From NCBI GenBank assembly GCA_033032175.1, contig CM065334.1, forward strand, positions 4,585,705 to 4,649,704: a stretch of DNA of 64,000 nt. The letters are read 5' to 3'. The translations under genes were made by a program, and so were the position numbers. Under the pieces are notes generated by a model. The model was not told the origin of the DNA. It did no database searches and was given only the letters and a program-made list of their open reading frames with translations. The DNA is from Saturnia japonica (Eukaryota; Arthropoda; Insecta; Lepidoptera; Saturniidae). Positions 56,584 to 64,000 of this stretch are shown here, piece after piece; within the stretch, counting starts at the first letter, position 1; each line of letters begins with the position of its first letter.

Positions 56584-56730
56584 CAGTGTGAATCTGTGGC
56601 CATTACTGAGACAGCAAATGCGGTGCTGAATAGGAAACTAGAGAGCCAAAACATAAGAATTCTCTCCTATAGTACTGCAGTGTTACGAGCCCTGGAGAGT
56701 AAAACACACGAATCTGGGCTCAGTGGCAGC
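56584..56730 (+). mobile_element. R1-like LINE ORF2, third segment (RNase H end)
   Basis: Reads CESVAITETANAVLNRKLES then IRILSYSTAVLRALESKTHE, the second half of a LINE-type RNase H (ECxAI...IxIxSDSxAxLxAL); the catalytic Asp of SDS is replaced by Tyr (SYS). Confidence 0.75.
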
Positions 56731-56884
56731 TTTAGGGGGTGGCGAACAGGGCAATCGCCCGGGGCCTCGCTCATGCAGGGGCCTAGTGTCAAAAAATACA
56801 AATTTTTTAAACTATATATTTTTTAACTTAAAACTTTTGATTTTGATTCTTAATTATTTATTTAGGTTATAACATAACGGTAAA

Positions 56885-57810
56885 TTAAAATAAAGTACGG
56901 GTTTCTTCTGTACAAACAAGTCTTTTCACTTCAGACCACAAAAAAAAGTTTAGTGGAGTCAGGTCTGGGCTTCTCGGTGGCCAAGGCACAGGTCCGCCCC
57001 GCCCTATCCATCTATCACTAAACCGATTGTCCAAATAAGCGCGCACTAGTCGCGCGTAATGCCCCGGGCAACCATCTAGCTGGAAAAATAGTCCTTGTAG
57101 ATATGCTAACGGGACCTTCTCCAGTAATTCAGGAATAACGTTCGTTAGCATATCTAAAAACGTGCCACCGGTCAAATGTCCCTCTATGAACACAGGCCCT
57201 ATTATAACATCATTATTTATTCCGGCCCATACGTTAACACTAAACCTAATTTGGTGTAAATGTTCTTTAATAACGTGCGGGTTATTAAAATCCCAAAAAT
57301 GTTCATTATGAATATTAAACATTCCGACCCGTGTAAACGTCGATTCATCGGTCCATAAAATATTCACATTTTGGTTTTATATTATCCATTGACACAAAGC
57401 TATGCGAGATTGAGCATCCATGTCATATATAGCCTGGGTGCGCCGAAAGTGTTAAGGATGCATTTCCGATCGTTTGAGCAGGCCCAGACGTAGTAATGGC
57501 TCACATTAAACCTCTGTGCTGCCTGTCGCATACTTCGTCGTGGATGTTGCTCAAAATATCTGAGAATGCTTTCTTCGACGCCGGGTGAGCGCACGGCATG
57601 CCGTCGGCTACCACGAGCATGTGAAGGCACTCGGAACTGGCCGTGACTCAAATGATGTTGTGTCGCTGCCAGGATTGTTTGTGTTGATGCAATCTGTGGG
57701 TTTGATATTCCATAACTACGCAGCGCTTCCACATGTTCCGGCCGGATATACATACGGCTAGCAGCTGCGAGGTTTTCGCCGGCAATCGCATAGAAACGCA
57801 CCATGTCCAA
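56885..57810 (-). pseudogene. second DUF4817-type mariner transposase, decayed
   Basis: The N-terminal frame starts MDMVRFYAIAGENLAAASRM at 57810 and has an HTH-like region (RRSMRQAAQRFNVSHYYVW). It is lost around 57400. The catalytic part reads in another frame from 57367: NILWTDESTF, then FFQLDGCPGHYARL and [20 protein letters not shown], with 36 residues between the second and third Asp. The C-terminus is cut short at 56885. I found no inverted repeats at its sides. Same clade as the transposase at 35929-37009 but a much older copy. Confidence 0.85.
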
Positions 57811-58576
57811 TCACTCCCGGTTTGAATATTGGTAATGTCGCGAACTCATTATAAATAATCAAAAACTCGCGACTCGACAGCAAGACGTATACGCATGGGT
57901 TCGCGGGATGCGTCGTACATCACAGGCTCACTCGGAAGCAAAGAATATACTACTCTCTACCGAGAGCTCGGAAGCAATTTACCAACTGTCGGTCGGCGCA
58001 AATCCTTCCGATTCCTTTTGGGCAGCGCGGGGGTGGTAGAGGCGCGGGTGGGGGTTGTCCGCCGCGAGCGCATGCCTTTCACTTTTAAAACTCCGTTAGC
58101 TAGCGGCTAGCGATGCTTTAGTAATTATTTCAAATTCGATTTAATTTATTTTAACTAATTTTATTAATTTGACTTTTTTTTATTTATCACATTTAATATT
58201 AAATGGTTTTATATGATTATAGAGTATGGGCTGAGTACGTATATACCGAAAAATAGTTCGATTCTATTACACGGTGTTTATAAAGTTTTTATTCAATGTT
58301 TAGAAGAATCTAAAGCCGGTTTGATTTTTCGGAGTTTGACAATATTTACCGAAGAACTGCTGATATGACAGGTATATATTATCCATTCTATTACATTTTA
58401 TATATACAATAAAGTTGTATTATTATTTTTCCAAAAACGAGTTTTGCCATTACCTATATTTTTTATTGTTTTGTTTAAATATTCAATTTTGAGGTTAAAC
58501 TGTAAAACTTATACGCTCACTGCGTTTAACATTACGTTTAACAGCACCTTTAACAATTTTTTGTCTTATTTTTTGT

Positions 58577-59390
58577 TTTGTTGTGTGTTTTAGGTATAAG
58601 CGTAAGCACAATAAAAATAATTTTAAGAGAAGGTGAAAAGAATAACGGTATTTTTAATACACACGGAAAACATAGGAAAGGACGCCCAAGGAAAAATTTA
58701 GGTGATTTTAATCTATGCGCTATCAGACAAAAAGTCCGTTTTTTGTATATTGGGAAAAAGCAGGCATGTACTAATTTTTATCACTTATAGTAATACCTAC
58801 TTTGATTTTACTTATCTAAAACCCCCGACAAAACATATCGAAAGGCAAAAAGTACATTATTGTACATGCTGGTAGTGAGAAAGGGCTTGTGCCAAACGCC
58901 CTTCTGATATTCATTGACACAAATACATCTGAAGACTATCATTCAGAAATGAACAGAGTTAACTTTTCAAAATGGGTTATAGAAAAATTAATTCGCAATC
59001 TAACAGAGGCATCTATAATAGTTATGGATAATGCCCCTTACCATGCGGTGGTTTTAAATAAGGCTCCAACTAGTACAACAAAGGTGGAGATATAAAGTTG
59101 TGGCTAATACAGCATAAAATAGCCTTTGATGATTCGTTACGCAAGCCAGAGATATTAATGCTTGTCATAAAACATAAACCACTGCTAATTTATGAAATAG
59201 AAAAAAATTTGGGGGATCCTGGTCATACTGTAGTACGTTTACCGCCTTATCATTGTCACCTAAACCCAATTGAATTGATTGATGAAAAGCATAAGATCGA
59301 TTTAATCAATGTGGGATCCACAGATATAAAGATAGAATACCTTTATGAAATCTGGTGTGAAATCATCAATGGATTATTATTATCCATGGT
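58577..59390 (+). pseudogene. IS630/Tc1-like DDE transposase, 5' part
   Basis: After an acceptor-like GTGTGTTTTAG the frame reads GISVSTIKIILREGEKNN and KHRKGRPRKNLGDFNLCAIR, the HTH and linker of an IS630-like family common in insects. A deletion follows, and the segment with the first catalytic Asp is missing. Then come KGLVPNALLIF, SIIVMDNAPYH (second Asp), a frame change near 59090, HKIAFDDSLRKPEILML and VVRLPPYHCHLNPIELI (catalytic Glu). Cannot be active. It is interrupted by a LINE at about 59391. Confidence 0.8.
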
Positions 59391-59987
59391 GCATTTGAAA
59401 CACTCTCAAACAAGGTTTGCGAACTCGAGCGAGAAATTCATTCTCTCAGTAATAGTAAAGAACAGGTCATACAACTACAGCAACGTGTCGAGAAATTAGA
59501 ATGTGCATTACGCGAGGGTGACCAAAGATCTAGGCTAAATAATATAGAGGTTAAAGGCGTTCCTATAACTAATTCAGAAAATTTATTTTCTGTAATCTCC
59601 AAAGTTGGTGATCATATTGGAATAAAAATCTCCAAAGACCAGATTAACTACCTCTCAAGAGTACCTATGCGTAGCAACAGTGAACATAAGTCTATAATTG
59701 TTTCGGTGCACAACCGATACCTGAAAGATGACTTTGTGGCTGCAGCGAAAAAGTGTAAATCTATCACTCCCAAGGATCTCGGACTTCATGAGAAACACAG
59801 GGTTTATATAAATGATCACCTAACCTACGGTAATAAGATCCTGCTCAACAAAACCAAATCGTTGGCGAAAGAACGGGGTTTTGCGTTTGTCTGGGTAAAG
59901 GGATACAAAATTTTTATAAGAAAAAACTCCAATTCACCGGTTTATGCCATCAAATCGGAAACAGACCTAAAGAAAATACTGCATTAA
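59391..59987 (+). pseudogene. LINE ORF1 (coiled coil, RNA binding), 5' truncated
   Basis: Open to a TAA at 59985-59987. The visible part begins ETLSNKVCELEREIHSLSNS, continues as a heptad-rich coiled coil (QLQQRVEKLECALREG), then DQRSRLNNIEVKGVP, the DxxxRxNNIxIxGxP box of non-LTR ORF1 proteins, and a basic C-terminal domain (KSLAKERGFAFVWVKGYKIF). It would bind the element RNA. The N-terminus is lost at the insertion point. Confidence 0.8.
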
Positions 59988-60387
59988 AACTATTGTATTA
60001 TATTATATATTTCTGTAGCACATGTAGTAATGTTTATAGCTGTACAACTATACTATACATATTCTTTCACACAATATTAGATCTATCACACAATGTAATT
60101 ATATTTTGTTGTACTGATGATTGCTTGCAAAGTTTGAACATCGCTGGTATAATGATCCGTGCTATTATGCACTTTTTATGGTCACTTTCACCTTTGATCG
60201 CTTATCGTCTTGCCAGCCTATTTTTATTTTTATTATTATTTTTTCTACTACCCTTCATATTTCCTGCGATTTGTTTGTACCGTGGTTTTTACAATATAAT
60301 TTTGATTTTGCTTTTTATTACAGCCTCGTTAATACTATTTTTGCTCAGTATTTCCACTAAATTGTTACTTATATACCCTCATGTAAA

Positions 60388-61040
60388 ATGATCACTATAT
60401 ATTATCAAAATGTACGTGGACTTCGTACAAAAACAGTTATTTTTCTTAGAAATATTTGTATTAACTCGTATGATATTATATGCCTTACAGAGACTTGGTT
60501 GACTGATTCTATTCCTAATGGTGAATTATTTGACGATCGCTATATCATATGGCGACGGGATGGAGACTACTCGAATACTGATCAATTGTTGGGAGGTGGG
60601 GTGTTAATTGCGATTCGGCGTGAGCTGATCGCTAATCTTCGTTCCGAGTGGTTCTCGTCAGCTGAAGATATTTGGGTGACCATATTAGCTCAATGTAAGA
60701 AACCATAAATTTGTTACAAAATACATTTGTGTGTTGTTTATATTTGTAATCAGAGTCTCGGTAATTCGATGGCAACACAATTAACAAATTATTCGGAAAA
60801 TTTAATTGAAATCGTACTTCAGAATCCCCTTGATAAATTTATTGTCTTAGGGACTTTAACCTACCGAACTTAACCTGGTCCTTAGCGGATGATGGTGTAT
60901 CGTTTTATCCTTCTAATACTCAGGGAGTTGTTCAAACTAATTTCATTGATAGCCTTGCCACATGCCACTTACAGCAATACAATCCATATAATAACATAAA
61001 CAATAGATTCTTGGATTTAATTTTTTCTAATAGTGATGTC
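60388..61040 (+). pseudogene. LINE ORF2 endonuclease domain, broken
   Basis: Starts at ATG 60388 with MITIYYQNVRGLRTK (conserved Asn) and IICLTETWL (catalytic Glu), the APE-type endonuclease of jockey elements. The frame stops at 60708. The next conserved box is visible around 60840-60880 (KFIVLG, then the DFNLPN equivalent across a frame change), and RFLDLIFSN before 61032. Confidence 0.8.
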
Positions 61041-63266
61041 TCTTACAAGTTGTATTGAACCTTTGGTTCCAGAGGATCAGCACCATAAAGCCTTAGTTGT
61101 AAATGCAGAATTTGTTGAACTCCACGCTCTTCCTTTGTGTCCGTATGTTAAATTTATGTATCACTTAGGTGACTTCGATTCAATTTCAGCAGGAATAAAT
61201 GAAATAGATTGGCGCCATGAATTTAGCTTTAAATCTACAGAGGTATCTGTTTCGTTTTTCTACTCTACTTTGACTAGTTTACGAAACAAGTTTATTCCCT
61301 CAAAAACTGTTATGCCTAATAATAAATACCCACTTTGGTATAAATCGTCGCTCATTAAAGTGTTGAAAGAAAAATACAAGTTCTTATCAAAGTTTAAAAA
61401 ATACAAGAACTTATCTGATCACAATTCTTTCGTAACTTTAAGGGAACGAGCTAAACATATGGAAAAAGATATGTTCCACAATTATATCTCTCAAATTGAA
61501 ATTAATATTTTTAAATCTCCCAAAGCGTTCTGGTCTTATGTGAAAAGTAAAAACCAGTGTAATGCTTATCCATCTATGATGAAATATGGTCTGGTTTCTT
61601 CTGCATCAGGTGACATCATATGTAACATGTTTTCTGACTATTTTCATTCTTCTTTTCTAGATAATACACAGAATTCTTCACCTATTACAGACGGTTCAAC
61701 ATTCATTCTTGAGTCTTCTTCCAATATAAGTTCTATTGAAATTGTCTGTTCTGATATACAAAAAATTCTTGAAACTCTTGATCTTAACAAATCTGCAGGT
61801 CCTGATAACATACCTCCCATTTTAATAGTTAAGTGTGCAAATAGTATTTCTGTCCCACTTTCTCTTTTATATGAGCGTTCTCTTAAAGATGGGATAATGC
61901 CCGATATATGGAAATCTGCCTTAATTACGCCTGTTCATAAGAATGGCTCTAAAGACTTGGTCATTAACTACAGACCCATCTCCAAACTTTGCATTTTTTC
62001 TAAAGTATTTGAAAAAGTAGTTTTCAAACAACTTTATCCTTCTCTTAAACATTCCCTTAACGATCGGCAACATGGCTTTGTAAAAGGAAGATCTACTACA
62101 TCAAAACTTATCCTGTCCAGTGATTACATAACTTACTACATGTCAGAGCCTGCCCAGGTAGATGTAATTTATACTGAGATTTCAGTAAAGCATTTGACAA
62201 GATAGATCATGAAATCCTGCTTTGCAAACTGAGAGATATAGGGATTCGGGGTAATTTGTTTAGGTGGTTTTCATCTTATGTCAAGAACAGATGCCAAACT
62301 GTAGTTCTAAATGGCTATACATCTTCGCCGATACAGATTCCTTCAGGAGTTCCTCAGGGATCTTTATTGGGTCCTCTGCTCTTTAACATTTTTATTAATG
62401 ATATACCATCCCGTTTTACCACTTGCAAAATTCTTCTCTACGCTGATGACCTTAAAATTATATGTCCTGTTAAAACTGTTTCCGATGTAGTTCGTATTCA
62501 ATATGATTTAGATAAGTTTCAAAATTATTGTACTCTAAATAAATTAGATTTAAATGTCACGAAATGTCAAGTTATAACATATACCCGTAAACTCAATCCG
62601 ATTCTGCACAATTACTTTCTTAAAAATACTAAATTATCACGAGTTAATACTGTTACAGATTTAGGTGTTATTTTTGACTCCAAACAAATATTTGATAAGC
62701 ATATTGATAATGTTGTCAAAAAAGCTTCTAAAGCATTAGGGTTTGTATTTCGATTATCCAATGAATTTAAATGTGTTAAAACTTTTAAAATTCTTTATTG
62801 TTCTTTTGTTCGAACCCATCTTGAATACGCATCTCAAGTCTGGAACCCCAATTATAATATATATATCACACGCATTGAGAAAATACAAAAGCGGTTTCTT
62901 CGTTTCCTATAGTTTAAATCTGAAATAATTGTACCAGATTACACATCGCGCTGTAAAAAATTTCATATGCTCCCGCTGTATACACGAAGAGAAATAGCTG
63001 ATGTATCATATCTTTTGTGTATACTCAATGGCCTAATTGACTGTTCGGAGATACTGAGCAAAATTAACCTACGTGTACCGGCAGCATCTTTTAGAAACCC
63101 TAACATACTTTATAGTCCTATTGTTAGAAATACCTACAGACAAAATTCCTATTTCATTCGGGTAAGCAGCAGTATGAATAAATTGGTTAGTGATTTAGAC
63201 GTTGATATATTTGATACAACTGTGCAGAAGTTGAAAGCTCTTTTTAATTCTTATTTCTTTTTTTAA
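61033..63266 (+). pseudogene. LINE ORF2 reverse transcriptase, broken
   Basis: The first open stretch to 62205 has LNKSAGPDNIPPILI, LITPVHKNGSKDLVINYRPI and DRQHGFVKGRSTTS (RT motifs 0-2). Near 62180 the frame shifts, consistent with two extra bases at ACTGAGATTTC. It continues with RWFSSYVKNRCQTVVLNG, SGVPQGSLLGPLLFNIFIND and LLYADDLKI (catalytic YADD, near 62438-62449). A single in-frame TAG at 62910-62912 precedes the C-terminal segment, which ends at 63264-63266. About 740 codons of RT and thumb remain. Confidence 0.88.
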
Positions 63267-63426
63267 TATTTTTGTGTTTTCCGTCTACTTTATTTATTTT
63301 TTTATTTATATAAGTACATAATTATATGTGAGAACTTGTAAATGGCCTTCATTAATTTATACATGTAACTTAAATAAGTACTTAGCTGTAAGTTTTCTTA
63401 AAATATTAAAATAAAATAAAATAAAA

Positions 63427-63954
63427 CCTACGTACCTATCACTTATTTTATTTATACCCATAACTAATCTTTTGTATTTACAGGTGACGGCAAACCAAGT
63501 TTCTCAAAGCATTTCTGTTGATGATTAGAAAAATTGTTGTCAACATGTTATGAAAATTTAAAGAGAATATTTTGAAAGAGGTAGGAGGACTCTGTACACA
63601 GAAATGGAGCGATTGGTTATCAATCTTGTTAGTATAGTAATTTGGTAATCTAGTGTGTGGCAGATGTGATGATAACGTTCTTGTTGTATTTTTGTCTATG
63701 TCTATTCTGTTATGTCAAAAGGTGTGTCAAAACTGTGTCCAATAAATGTGTAGGTACCGAATATAATAAAGTATATTTGTTTTCGTATTCTGTGTTTCAT
63801 CTCTGTTACCAGCAAATCTTAAGGATGACAGCAGTAGCAGCGGTAACATAATAATTATCATCATCTGAAGATGAGCATCACGATATTGCAGGAAGTTCCC
63901 ATCAGGGCTTTTCGGGGATAGAGTATCTCGATGAAGATATTTTAGATTCAAAAT
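63427..63954 (+). pseudogene. IS630/Tc1-like transposase, 3' part after the LINE
   Basis: After an acceptor-like TGTATTTACAG (63472-63482), VTANQVSQSISVDD and, after a stop, NCCQHVMKI and LYTEMERLVINL look like the DxHVxKxE..Y...xExxxxFVI C-terminus of this transposase family. Beyond another acceptor-like CTGTTACCAG (63803-63812) an acidic stretch SSEDEHHDIAGSSHQ ends at TAA 63952-63954. Degenerate, and the exon-like spacing suggests the family carries introns, or that the copy belongs to a spliced gene. Confidence 0.5.
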
Positions 63955-64000
63955 AAAAAAAATCCTAAAAATATCTAATTTTATTGCGTAATCCTGTGAA

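Larger units (their letters stand above)
59391..63426 (+). mobile_element. jockey-like LINE, 5' truncated, inserted in the transposase
   Basis: A non-LTR retrotransposon of about 4.0 kb. It holds the end of ORF1, then ORF2 with endonuclease and reverse transcriptase, a short 3' UTR and an AAAATAAAATAAAATAAAA-type tail ending near 63426. The sequence resumes as the interrupted transposase right after. ORF2 has a handful of frame breaks, so the copy is fairly young but inactive as written. Confidence 0.88.

Noticed and set aside
1..64000. CRISPR array, bacterial operon or prophage
   Set aside because: No regular repeat-spacer pattern or operon layout; spliced exons, SINEs and LINEs show this is animal nuclear DNA.

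Overview
The window looks like nuclear DNA of an insect, most likely a moth or butterfly. It has AT-rich non-coding DNA, GC-rich exons with GT-AG introns, and a dense load of short dispersed repeats, SINEs, LINE fragments and MITEs of kinds I know from lepidopteran genomes. The species cannot be named from the sequence.

One host gene dominates. A La-related protein 1 gene (larp/LARP1) runs on the + strand from at least position 854 to a stop codon at 42148-42150. I could place 25 coding exons by hand from splice sites, phase continuity and similarity to the known LARP1 domain order: acidic [12 protein letters not shown] segment, KWVPL segment, Arg/Gly-rich segment, La motif (exons 6-8), charged linker, PAM2-like motif (exon 11), WTEVKRR segment, LIVTQT segment, VGWIMD segment, then DM15 repeats (exons 19-23). 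All phases close to a protein of about 1187 residues, but only if three one-base frame breaks (exons 13, 14 and 19) are allowed for. These sit in short homopolymers between conserved segments and look more like assembly indels than gene decay.

The introns carry nearly everything else up to 42 kb. They hold LINE 3' ends on the minus strand (5.5, 6.7-7.7 and 27.8 kb), a pogo/Tigger-like element with matching terminal repeats (10.0-10.7 kb) and a deleted relative (14.7 kb), fold-back MITEs (4.8 and 23.3 kb), tRNA-derived SINEs, and several unnamed dispersed families. There is also a minus-strand fragment resembling an RNA-virus superfamily 1 helicase in intron 17 (about 31.8-32.2 kb), and a structurally complete Tc1/mariner-type element in intron 20 (35822-37125).

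From 42151 to about 52 kb no host gene is recognisable on the + strand. This AT-rich stretch may hold a long 3' UTR; it contains a hAT-like MITE (47055-47606), another MITE (44245-44504) and a small possible terminal exon on the minus strand (51678-51845). From about 52.8 kb to the end the window is a graveyard of nested transposons: a full-length SINE, a jockey/CR1-like RT scrap, an R1-like LINE split by a 1.34 kb insertion and again inside its RNase H region, a second DUF4817-type mariner transposase on the minus strand, and an IS630/Tc1-like transposase interrupted by a 4 kb jockey-like LINE.
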